From Apium graveolens (taxonomy: Eukaryota > Streptophyta > Magnoliopsida > Apiales > Apiaceae), in the NCBI RefSeq assembly GCF_009905375.1, contig NC_133648.1, positions 309,644,565-309,708,564 on the forward strand: a DNA stretch of 64,000 nt. The letters are read 5' to 3'. The number at the start of each line of letters is the position of its first letter. Within the stretch, counting starts at the first letter, position 1. The notes under the pieces were generated by a model. It searched no databases. It was not told the origin of the DNA and saw nothing but the letters and a program-made list of their open reading frames with translations. Shown here piece by piece: positions 1 through 10,248 of the stretch. A program made the translations under genes and the position numbers.

Positions 1-525
1 TTAAGTTGGAATCCTTGACTTGGTACACTCTGCCATACAGCTTCAATCCATTCAACAGTTTCTGAAATCTCTTGAAGGTATCATTCAATTATTCTCCTTC
101 TTCAAAATGAAAATATTCATATTGTTGAATGAGAAGCTGCATTTTGTTTTCTCTAACTTGTTCAGTACCTTCACAGATAAGTTGCACAGTATCCCAAATT
201 TCCTTAGCAGTTTGGCTGTTAATGACATTATCAAACATATCTTTGTCTAGGCCATTAAACAGAATGTTCATGGCCTTCTTGTCCTTGTGAACCTCTTCAA
301 TATCTTCATCAGTTCTTTCCACTTTTAGCTTGGGAATTGACTGTCCAACAGCAACTGTGGCAGTGGCAGCTGTGGCCACCTTGTGAGGGATGTGAGGACC
401 ATTCTCAATGCAGTTGATGTAGCTTTCATCTTGAGAGAGAAGATGTAGATGCATCTTCACTTTCCAGTGATAATAATTATCTTTTTTCAAGATTGGAATC
501 TTCACTCCAAATCCTTCTTACTCAT
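1..525 (-). pseudogene. Copia gag, N-terminal part, cut by window edge
   Basis: This is the N-terminal part of a Copia retrotransposon capsid (Gag) protein, read leftwards and running off the window. The stretch KDNYYHWKVKMHLHLLSQDE closely matches the Gag of the complete Copia element at 41553 (KDNYHHWKVKMLLHLLSQDE). Conserved blocks further on include KKAMNILFNGLDKDMFDN and a QVRENKMQLLIQQYE helix. The likely start codon is at 525-523; a small length change before residue 10 puts the start in another frame. An in-frame stop near 89-91 interrupts the reading, which then continues to the left edge. The primer-binding site and LTR follow in the expected order to the right. I see no intact protein here. 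Confidence 0.88.
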
Positions 526-573
526 GATGTTAGTAGAATAGATCTTTAAACTCTTTGTATGTCAAGAGCTTGT

Positions 574-585
574 TCTGATACCAAT
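574..585 (-). other. Primer-binding site of the minus-strand Copia element
   Basis: On the minus strand this reads ATTGGTATCAGA, complementary to the 3' end of initiator methionine tRNA, the usual primer for plant Copia elements. It lies directly inside the LTR boundary and upstream of gag. Confidence 0.8.
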
Positions 586-939
586 TATTATTCCCAAGGA
601 ACTAACAATGAGATTTACAGAAGGGGGGTTGAATGTAAATCTCAAAACTTTTTCAATTTTTGAGCAGTTTCAAAAGCTAAGTGTATGATGAACAGATGTG
701 TGTGAATTGTTTTAAGCAGGTGCAGATAGATGTATATTCAAGACACAAATATAAAGAACAAAAAGGCTTTAAAAAAATTTCTGGTGGATTTGTTGTTCCA
801 CCAGAGATGTGTATTTCAGAAAATCTGTGATACAAATAATTGATCACAGCTGCGACCTAGTATAAACTAGATGATTTTCTCTCTATGTTTTTCTAAACAG
901 CTCTGGAAAATTCACTTCTAATTACTAGCTGCAACTTGG

Positions 940-947
940 TTTATATA
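940..947 (-). promoter_or_regulatory. TATA box of the minus-strand Copia LTR
   Basis: The minus strand reads GATATATAAACCAAG here, the same core promoter string found at 41104 and 61642 in the other Copia LTRs. Transcription would start about 30 bases further left, inside the LTR. Confidence 0.65.
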
Positions 948-1201
948 TCACCCAGTTTACAAGTGAAGACAAAGATAAAATACAATTATAAAATAGTTCT
1001 TCACATGCTTCTTCTTCATTTCTCTATCCAATGCAATCTAAGATAATCTGTGAATCTTTGAATACTTCCTTGTTTGCACCAGAATGGAAATGCTGCTTTT
1101 TCTTGATTCCTCCAAGAGGCTACCACATTCCAATTGTCTCTGTCAACCCATGTGCCTCTGTCAGCTTATGAATTGTCATTATTAACTGCTATGGAACTAA
1201 G

Positions 1202-1393
1202 CATCCGGTGAAGCTTTCATCCGTTGATGGCTTTATCCGTTGATGATTTAGTGACATCCGTTGATGCTTTAACAGTTGAAGCTTTATCCGTTGATGCACT
1301 CATCCGTTGATGGATGTTATCTGTTGAAGCTTTAGAGACATCCGTTGAAGCTTTTTTTCTCATCCATTGAAGGCCTTTAATCTAACAGTTGAT
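1202..1393 (-). repeat. Tandem array of a CATCCGTTGATG motif in U3
   Basis: About eleven copies of a 10-12 base motif, consensus ATCCGTTGATG with variants ATCCGTTGAAG and AACAGTTGAAG, recur every 16-22 bases. In LTR sense they lie upstream of the TATA box, so they sit where enhancers would be. Two more degenerate copies lie near 1571-1606. Confidence 0.8.
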
Positions 1394-1677
1394 ACTACTT
1401 CATTTAACAAAATTACAAGGCATGAAATATTTACAATTAGCCCTCCTATTTGCATATCCACTAGTAGTCAACATGACTTATAATTTCCCACAACTTCTAA
1501 GAATTATAACTTAAATATAGAGACTGAAATATGCTACAATACTAAACTTATTTCTAAGTAAAGCTACTCCATCAATGGATAGCCAAGATGGTCTTATCCA
1601 TTGAGGCTACAAATATTAGATTTCTACTTAAGTGTTTTGTTTAACTTATCATCAAACTAATACATATATTCCTAACA

Positions 1678-2089
1678 GAGGTTCACACCGAACTCTTGTT
1701 TTTATCAAAGGAGTATCACCTCCATCTTGATAGGTTGGAAGAGGAAAGGAGAGAAGGTCTCTGTCAGCAGGAACGGATCATCCGTCTTGCAGTGCTCTTC
1801 GTCAGCAGCAGAAGCAGTTAGTCGTTAGGTCTTCTTAGACTAGGACTAAGGCTGTTGATGTTAGGAATCGATTAAGACTATCTTGTATTTCTGAATATAA
1901 TTGATATATTTCATCGAATGTAACCATATGATATATTAATGAAATTTTGATTAATTGCAATATTTGTTCTTTATTTCTCAAATTATGTGATTGTACATGT
2001 TGAACTGCAAGTTTTAATCTTTACTTCATCGACTTTTAATCTTATTTTGTGATGAATGTTTTGATTAAATTCTGTTGATTTGAGAAAAC
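1678..2089. other. Unassigned segment between two Copia elements
   Basis: This joins the minus-strand LTR to the plus-strand Copia ORF. A short open stretch at 1690-1815 reads SKEYHLHLDRLEEERREGL and looks like eroded coding sequence of unknown origin. The rest is AT-rich. The sequence just before 2090 ends in a pyrimidine/A run and CAG, which resembles a 3' splice site but may be chance. Confidence 0.35.
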
Positions 2090-4592
2090 AGCTGAGGAAC
2101 AGGTTCCTATATCAGAACCTGTTATTATAGAAGCTGAGAAGATTTCTTCTCAGAAAGATACTGTAACTGGGAGTTCTAGGCCCCTCAAAAGGCTTAGAAA
2201 ATTAAATTCTGATGATAAAACTCCTACAATGTCTCCACCTTTGAGGAAAGTAAAGAAATAGAGAGCTCATAGGAACATAGTTGAGTCAGATTCAGATGTA
2301 GTGGAAGCAGCTAAGGAAGGGGATCAGGAATCTCTGATCTCAACAGAACCAGTTGTTATTGAATTACTTCCTTCTGCACAACCAGAAACTGCCTACACCT
2401 TCTATGTCACCTATAGTTGATCCAGTACATACTAAAAAACCGGGTACAAGTGGTGAAATTGATATTCATAACCTGATTGTGCCTGAGGTTTTGTACTTGG
2501 AAGCTCCACAAATTCAACTCACTCCACCAATAACATCACATTTGAATGTTGATCAGAACCTGACTGCAGATCAGAATTTAGAGGATGATGTTGAAGCCTC
2601 TATAGCCTCACATACTGCTATTTTACCAGATGATGCTGATACTGCATGATCTACAAGTTCTGATGCTGCCAATGAAGAACTTACTGGTGAAGCTGCTGCC
2701 AGTTTAGATGGTGATGTAGCTGGTCCATCAGGACATGCACCTCAACAAACTGTTCATAAAGCTGATTTAGTCAAGAAGTTTGTTACAGGGGAAGCACCAG
2801 TACCTTGGAGTGAAACTCCTAGAGGAAAGGAGTGGACTAAAGAATGGAACTCAGTTAGTTTTGTTCCTTCTGAAAAGATTCTTGCTGAGCATCTTGCAAA
2901 AGCTGATAAAATGCTGATAAATGATGATTTCAAGGCACATCTGAGAGTTACTGCATTGAGTACAAGGCACCTTCAAGGTCAACACTCAATAACTCATGAC
3001 AAGGAGAAACAACAAGCTCAAATTGAAGAAATTCTGAAGAATCAAGCTTCTCACCAAAATCAACTCAATGAGATCCAATCCTCAGTGGAATTGATTGTCT
3101 CTCGTCTATTACCTGCTGATGCCAAAAAGGGGGAGAAAGTGATTAAGTCCAAATGCAAATTTATTCAGACACTGAAAGGAAAGGATGATGAAAATGATGA
3201 CCAGGGAAACTCTAACAAGGGTAGAGGTCAAGGCAAAGGATTTTCATCAAGTAAAGCTGGAACTACAAGTCAAAGAACAAGTTCTGATACTGGGAGAAGA
3301 ATAAGTTCTGATACTGGTAAAAGGATAAGTTCTAATGAACATCTGGAACTTGATGAGGAAATTTCAAGACAATCTGAAAGAAAATCCAGGAATGGACTTT
3401 GAGAGTCTAAAAGAAGAAGAAGTTAGAATTAAGTTAGAAAAAGTTAACTTCAAATCTAAAGCTTCTGTTGTTAAAAAGAAACTTCCTAAGGCTAAAGGCA
3501 TTGTGATAAAAGAAAGGACAAATCCTGAGGCAATTAAAGCCAAATCACAAGTGGAGATAGATCCAAGGTCCAAGGGCAAAGAAAAAGTTGATGAACCTGT
3601 AAAGGTTTATATGCCAGTTATGGATGAAGAAATAATTGATGAAGAAGCAGATGCTAATCTTACTCTGATGCATAAGAAGATTTTTCAAACAACCTCTGAC
3701 ATGGCTCATGTTGTTCAGAATCAAGAGTCAGTAAGTTCTGATATGACAGTGAAACAATCAACCTCTGACTTAGCTCAAGTTGGCTTGATATCAGAAGATA
3801 AGGAAAAGGAAACCTCTGACATTGATCATGTTAAACCTTCAAAGTTACTCCTACCAGGATTCACCAAAGCTAAACAAACTCAATCTTTGAAGACTGCAAC
3901 AAGTGGTTTTGAAGCAAGAGTTTTTACAGGAAAAGAAGCAAGAGATAAATCTGGATTGGGTAGTGCTGATGAAAGAAGAATACAGAACACAACCAATGAT
4001 CCAACTTCTTTAAGTGAACCAGTTGTTGGAGAAACTCCTGAAAGATTGAATCGACTTGAATCTGTACAAATGGTTTACCATACCTTCTTGAAAGAACATA
4101 TCTTGTTATATTTTATGACAGATGGAAGGGTATACCATATTAGGCAGAATGCTATACCACTGAAGTATTTTGAGGAACTGGAACATGTTCTATTCTTACT
4201 TCAAGTGAAGAACAGATTAACAGATAGTGCTGCAGAAGAAGCTTTACTCTGTAAAGTCTGTCAGCATATATTGTCCCAAGTACAGAGATCACAAGGGTGA
4301 TATTGTCGATATGAAGCCTAACGCTGCTAAGATTATAACTACTTTTCTGGGTTATAAGGCTGTGGAATTCAATCTTGAGTCTGACAAGGCATATTTAATA
4401 ATACTAGATCAGGAGATAAGAAAAGCTAAGATAAATGATCTCAAAGCAGCTATTTTTCAAACTGGAGAAGATACAGCTGAATTGAAGAATGCCAAAAGGA
4501 GGATGGTTAATGAACTTGAATATGCTGAGAGATGTTTGTTAAAGAACTATCTCAGAACAACTCCTGATATCAAAGAGATCAGAAGTAATTGA
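2090..4592 (+). pseudogene. Copia post-pol third ORF (3' portion), frameshifted
   Basis: This is the 3' part of a long extra ORF that some Copia elements carry between RNase H and the 3' LTR. Three open pieces in different frames cover it (2353-2649, 2911-3402, 3335-4300, then 4227-4592), with stops and frameshifts between. It begins Ser/Pro/Glu-rich, then has a coiled-coil-like part near 3000-3110 (QQAQIEEILKNQASHQNQLN) and the string KKGEK at 3126. A Lys/Ser-rich region with SSDTGRR and SSDTGKR repeats follows, then a hydrophobic block (LYFMTDGRVYHIRQ) and a charged helical tail ending KNYLRTTPDIKEIRSN. The ORF at 58604-60770 has the same order of parts but little sequence identity. The function is unknown. 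Gag and pol of this element are missing. Confidence 0.72.
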
Positions 4593-4787
4593 AGCCAGGT
4601 GAAAGATCTACAACTACTTAAATTTTGAAGTTTATATAGACTGAAGCTGTTATCAAAAGTTAAAGATGGTAAAGCTGAAAGGACTGTAAGTTGTAGTTAT
4701 CTAGTCAAATTTTCATGCATTTGTACTTAATATTTTTGACATCATCAAATATCTGTTGAACTTGTATATTATGCTAATTTATAAGTT

Positions 4788-4796
4788 GGAGGAGAT
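4788..4796 (+). other. Polypurine tract of the plus-strand Copia
   Basis: GGAGGAGAT lies immediately upstream of the LTR start TGTTAGATATATTTG. This is the plus-strand priming site for reverse transcription and fixes the orientation of the element. Confidence 0.75.
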
Positions 4797-5417
4797 TGTT
4801 AGATATATTTGATAATGTCATGTGTAATATGATTTGTGTTTAGTTTTCAGATCTTACCTTATAGGACAAATCAATACTTAATTGGAAATCAGCACTTATA
4901 CTGAAGACATAACTTAAGATATCAGAACTTAAGTTATCAGAACTTAAGGTTCAAAAGATATTTATCAGGAGATAATATTAGGACTTAAGATGACTTTTAG
5001 ATAAGGCAGGCGGCTGATTGAAAGGAAAGTAGATCGAGACTAAGACAGAAAGAATTGTGCATGAAGAAGGAATTCTATGAAGAATAGAATACTTGGAAGA
5101 AAAGATAACTAGTTGATATATTTTAGGAAGCAGAATTATATTTCATATCAATTAGAAGATTATCTTGTAACTGTGTAGTATATAAACACAGGCATAGAGT
5201 TTACACTATAAGTGTTACGATTATCGAAGTTATTATTCTTTGTAACTCTAGCAGCTCTTGTGATAATTTGTTCATCACTGAGAGAGGACAGTTCCATATT
5301 GTAACAGAGTTTATTGTGTTGAATAAAATCTGTTTTCTGTTACTTAAGTTCTTATATTCGATTTGATTGTGATAAACACTGTATTCAACCCCCTTCTACA
5401 GTGTGTGTGACCTAACA
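4797..5417 (+). repeat. 3' LTR (621 bp) of the plus-strand Copia
   Basis: The LTR starts TGTTAGATATATTTG after the polypurine tract and ends CCTAACA. It contains a TATA box (5179-5186), a U5-like CAACCCCCTTCTACAG stretch and, in U3, several copies of TATCAGAACTTAAG between 4871 and 4990. The right end abuts composite copy A directly, so this element was probably inserted into that Copia gag. Confidence 0.82.
5179..5186 (+). promoter_or_regulatory. TATA box in the 621 bp Copia LTR
   Basis: TATATAAACACAGG lies about 240 bases before the LTR end, at the expected place for a U3/R boundary. Confidence 0.6.
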
Positions 5418-6429
5418 ACCGATATGTCCAAGTAGCGGGACCCGGAGGGTGCTGAGGCTGATGTGGTGAACGAGGTGTCCAAGGACGTTGTTACAGCTGA
5501 AGTGAACGTGATGTCCAAGGTCATTGTTGCTGACATAACCATTGAGATGTACGTTGTTGCATAGCCAATATTTGAGGACACGAAGACCTCCAATGACGCT
5601 AATCTCTATAATAAGAACATTCATCTTAAAGTGGCCGAATAGACCTATTTTGAATACCACCGGATGATCATGGAGGAACGGCAAAAACATGAGTACCAGA
5701 TGACAAGTTTTCCTTAGCACCTTTAGATTTAATACGAATCTACTCCACTAAAGTTCATTAACAACATAATCAACTGATGGAAGTGGAGTACGATGCAAGA
5801 TTGACCCTCGCAAAGGTTCAAAATTAGAACGAAGAGCCATTAAAAATTGTACCAAACGTTGTTCTTCTCGTCTCTTGACATAAGCATCTACTGCATTTAA
5901 TTCTGTTGGTCCAGTCAATGCAAGTTGATCCCATAAACTGGACATGGCAGAATAAAATTCTTGAATAGACATATTTTGTTGTTGAAGTGCACGAATATCC
6001 ATCTATAATTGATACTGTTTAGAAAAATTGGATTGTGTATACAACCTGAATAGATGATCCCATACCTCTTTAGCCGTTTCATACTTTGCTAACTGGGCAT
6101 CAATAGAATGTGTAACTGAATTATCAATCCATATAATAATTTTCAAATTCTTAGCCTCCCAAAACTCAATTGCTTTTGCAGAATCATCAATCTTAGCATT
6201 TACTGGTTTAGTCTTAGTATCCTTATCACGAACATAACTCTACAAAATTTTGCCACATAAATTTTTTTCATAACATAACTCCAATATAAATAATTTGTAC
6301 CATCCAACTGAACACTAATCAACTGAAGAAAATCATCTTTACCGAAAGATATGACAATAAAACAAACAACCTCAAATAAAATAGAGCAATCAACGAACTA
6401 ATTTTTCCATAACCTAGCTCTTGATACCA
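5418..6429 (-). pseudogene. Copia gag, composite copy A (second Copia family)
   Basis: This is Gag of a Copia family with very short LTRs, on the minus strand. The clearest block is 6002-5748, with SIQEFYSAMSSLWDQLALT and EEQRLVQFLMALRSNFEPLR, typical of plant Copia Gag (UBN2-type). The region left of it corresponds to the linker and the degenerate zinc-knuckle segment and is full of frameshifts. It is a near duplicate of 24870-25873. The left end is cut by the LTR ending at 5417; the right end meets a primer-binding site (TGGTATCAAGAGC on the minus strand, 6417-6429) and the LTR. Confidence 0.82.
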
Positions 6430-6595
6430 TGATAAAAGTAGAGAGATGAAACAAATAACTAGGGTTTTATTATAATACTTAATAATTAGAATACATGTCT
6501 CGATATCTATATGATAAACTGTTCCAAGCTAAATTATGAAAACACCTTTAATATAATATATCACTAATAATATGTAATAAATATATATTCTAACA
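6430..6595 (-). repeat. 166 bp Copia LTR, copy A
   Basis: The minus strand starts TGTTAGAATATATATTT at 6595 and ends TTTTATCA at 6430, next to the primer-binding site. The length equals that of copy B at 25874-26039. The CACTA transposase sequence begins directly after it (TATGCCTCTATC) in both copies. Confidence 0.82.
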
Positions 6596-9230
6596 TATGC
6601 CTCTATCACTGTCTACCCATTTATACAAGAATAATGGCGCCTTAAATTCATGATAATCCAACTCTCATATTTCTTCAATGACGCCATAAAATGTCATTTC
6701 AGACTGCACGTGATTTAAATCCTTGGCACTAGAGACTTGGACAACCTTATCAATTAAAGAGACACCACTATTTTCGGCAACCTTTCCGTCATCTTTGTCA
6801 TTTGTCAAGTAGCAGACACCATTAACTAGAAAACCTTCATAAGTCAAAATAGAAAATAACGATTTACTTGCCATCCATCGTATCATTTATGAAACACTTT
6901 TTTTTTATCATCGATCATTTTGTTAACCTTTTTTCCAAACCAATCAGCAAATAGCCGATTGTGTTCTCCTATCGGCCAATGAACAGTATTTTTTCCCTCG
7001 ATATATTTCTTCCAGATATTCCTTATGCATCCTTCAAAATTGCATATATATTAATTTACTAACTACAACTAAAGCTTGACAAAAATAAGTAACAGGAAAA
7101 ATAAGCTAACTTACATAATAAACGGATACACTCCAGCCTTATTTTGTAGAACATGTAGATGTGCCTCATCCACGTACTTTTTCTTCCACCAACTTTATTG
7201 TTGCAATAGATAATGGAAAAGAGAGCTTTTCATTCTCCTTTGGAAGACCGACAGTTCTACAACTCCGCTGAATAAACTCCGAACAGAATTCCACAAATTC
7301 TTCTCCTAGATTACTCTCGGCTATACAACCTTTCTGATAAAAATGGTTCCTTCCATACTTTTTAGCACTTTATTGAAACGTTCAAAAGGATACATCAACC
7401 TATAAAAAAACAGGTCCACACAATCATAATTCTCTAACCAAGTGGACCGTGAGATGTATCATTATATCGAAGAACGAAGGAGCGAATATCTTTTCCACCT
7501 TAAACAAGGTCAACACTACACCTGATTGCATTTTATCCAACTTCGATAGATCTACAACTTTGTTGCATAAAGAGTTGGAAAAGAAACACAATCTTATTAT
7601 GATAACCCTTACATTTTTTGGAAGAATAGAATGAATTGAAACCAAAAGTAGTTATTGAAGAAGTATGTGACAGTCATGGCACTTGAGCCCTAAAAACTTC
7701 GAATCTTCCATAGACATAGAATTTCTGATGTTTGGTGAATGTCTATGTGGAATTTTCATAGACGCGAGTGATGACAACATTTTCTTCTTTTTTGCCCTTG
7801 AAAGAGTATAAGCCGCAGGGGGCAGGTAAGTTCTTTTTTCTCCTACTTTTTGTGGAGCCAAGTCTTTTCTCACGCCCATTACAACCATACCATTAAGGGA
7901 TGCTTCACTATCTTTGGACTTATGTTTTAAATTTATTAAAGTTTCAACCAGATTATCGCACACGTTCTTTTCAAAATGCATAACGTCAAGACAGTGACGA
8001 ACATGATGATATTTCCGATATTTTAACTCAAAAAATATTAATTTTTTCTTCAAAGGACAGTCCACTTTCTTCGACTTCTTTATTTCATTTCCAAAAGCAT
8101 AATTAATTTTCTCATGTTGCATTATACCTCTTCTTCACTAAAGGGATGACGTGGTTGTCCTAAGTCTTGTTCACCATTAAAAGCTACCGTATTCAACCTA
8201 TAACGGTGATGCCGAGGCAAATATCGACGATGCCCTTGAAAGGACATTTTCCGGCTATGAGGTAGATATTTCACTACAGTATCATCATTACATATTGGAC
8301 AAGACATGTAAACCTTATTGACACGACTTGAAAAATTTCCGTATACCAAGAAGTCAGTTTTGGTCCACATCAATATTGCCTTCAAAGTGAAATGTGATTT
8401 ATTGTACGCATCATACACATTTGGTTCACCTTCTTCCCATAGTTTTTTCAAATCAGCAATCAACGATTATAGAAATTCGTCAATATATTACCCGGTTCAT
8501 GCGGACCAGAGACCAAAATTGTTAGCATTATAAACTTTCTCTTCATGCATAACCATGGAGAAAGATTATACGTAGTTAGTACTACTGGCCAGCAAGAATA
8601 CAAATTGGTTAAGCCGTTATTATGGGGGTTTATACTGTCGGCCACCAAAGCTAAGCGGATGTTTCTTACCTCACTACCAAAGTCTGACCACTTGTAATCA
8701 ACATTCCGTCATAAAGGGGGCTGGATGGCGCATCATCCCATATTCAACTCTTTTTTTGGCATGCCAAGTGAGTAGTTTAGCGGTGGAAGCAGAATTAAAC
8801 ATCCTCTTAAATCTGGAAATGATCGAGAAATACCACATTACTTTGGCAAGTATGTTATTCCTAGGTTTACCATCCTTTCCTATCTTCCAGCGAGATACCC
8901 GACACTAGGGGCACTCGGAAGCATCAATATTTATACCCTTATATATAATACATTCATTCGGACAAGCATGGAATTTTTTGTACTCGAGGACTAAATTAGA
9001 AAGGGGTTTCTTTGCTTGATAAGCATTAACCGGCAAGAGATGATATATAGGAAGTAAGGACCCAACAGAAAAGAGTAATTCGGTAAAGACATTATCGCTA
9101 ACACCAAATCTCACTTTCCAGTTATGGAGTTTTTATATTGAATCTAATTTGGTGGAGTCACTACCTTATATAGAGGTTGTTCAGCATACTAACTGAACCA
9201 CTTGAACTCATATATTTCTTTGTCGTAGTC
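6596..9230 (-). pseudogene. CACTA (En/Spm, TNP2-type) transposase, copy A
   Basis: This is the transposase of a CACTA DNA transposon, read right to left and broken into several frames. N-terminal part: 9114-8905 (PLSNLVLEYKKFHACPNECI). Transposase_21 core: 8648-8460 (NLYSCWPVVLTTYNLSPW), 8463-8122 (LKKLWEEGEPNVYDAYNKSH and the GHRRYLPRHHRYR block) and 8122-7652 (LDVMHFEKNVCDNLVETLIN). Then comes a DUF4218-like part (7645 to about 7200, SFFDIMIHLTVHLVREL) and a DUF4216-like part (6886-6665, NSGVSLIDKVVQVSS). This order is that of TNP2-type proteins. The C-terminal end is cut by the Copia LTR at 6595. Frameshifts and stops make it non-functional. Confidence 0.88.
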
Positions 9231-10248
9231 ATCCCCGATTTATAATTATACGATGCATTAAAAGTATTAGGCATTTTTGATGCAGCATCGGGAATATTTT
9301 TACTAAAACACATATTTTTACCAATTTAACACAAGAATAAACCAAAATAAAAACAACCCACAAACACAAATCAAATCTAGTATACTTCCAAACAAATAAA
9401 TCATCAAAAAAACAAGTACACGACAAGAACAAATAAAATTAGGGTTATGAACATAAACAATCTATAAAATTGGGTTTGTTTTGTTTCTCACAATAAAACA
9501 AAACTTATAACATTTAAAGCATATACCTTGATAGTTTACTATATATATATACTTGATTATAAAAAAATTATAAATAAAAAAAATCTAGGAAAACAGACAT
9601 GCATACATATATATCACTAAAATTGAAAAATCACTTATTTTGTAGACAACCCACGCTGAAGAATGAACCAGTTTGTAGAAAAAGAATGAATTAAAAACCA
9701 AAAATTGGATTTTTAAAAGAAATTAAAATAAAACTCTTAGTAATTAGAGCGGATTTGGACTAGAGGTTAACCTCCTTTGCACAAATTGTCCAATGTTCAA
9801 CCTCCTTTATAGCTAATTGGCCATTTTAGTTGAAAGCTATCGTTCAAATTAGGGTTATAAATCTACGACTCTATTTAGGAGTTTAGTAAGTTATGGTTTC
9901 GATTTGGGGTTGAAAGATGAGAGTGACGGTGAGAAAGAGAGAAAATCGGGAGAGAAAGAGAGAGAGAGTCAGGAGAGAGAAATAGATAAATTTTAGTAAG
10001 GGGGAAGTTTTCTAAGAGAAAAATATTCTAAGGAGGATATATTTCATTAAAGAGGGGGAAAATGTTTTTATCAAGGGGAAGTGTCCGTTTTTTTTAAATC
10101 ATAGTTTAGACATCAGTTTTTATTCTAATTGATGTATAAAACAGGCTTTAACTTCATTTTCATATAAGCCGATGTTAAAAATATTTTTAACATCGGTTGT
10201 TATTGACAACGATGTCTATGAGATGATGTTTATTGAGAAATTTTTTGT
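9231..10248 (-). mobile_element. 5' non-coding end of CACTA copy A
   Basis: This AT-rich sequence lies upstream of the transposase. A GA-rich tract is at 9945-9985. From about 10090 to 10248 the motif AACATCGGTT and its reverse complement recur, as in the subterminal repeats that CACTA transposases bind. They include a perfect 28-base palindrome at 10169-10196. The sequence ends TTTTTTGTA, close to a CACTA terminal TTCTTGTAGTG, but the final bases do not match, so the true end is probably eroded or truncated near 10248. Confidence 0.55.

Larger units (their letters stand above)
586..1677 (-). repeat. 5' LTR (1.09 kb) of the minus-strand Copia element
   Basis: Read on the minus strand, the LTR starts TGTTAGGAATATATG at 1677 and ends next to the primer-binding site at 585. 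Its terminal dinucleotide appears mutated (TA instead of CA). The length is close to the 1,071 bp LTR of the complete Copia at 40421, and the core promoter is nearly the same. The R/U5 part contains the stretch TTCAACCCCCCTTCTGTAA, also present in the other family. No second LTR is in the window. Confidence 0.78.

Noticed and set aside
1202..1393. Regular short repeats resembling a CRISPR array
   Set aside because: Units of 10-12 bases with degenerate spacing lie inside a plant LTR; there are no unique 30-base spacers and the context is eukaryotic.
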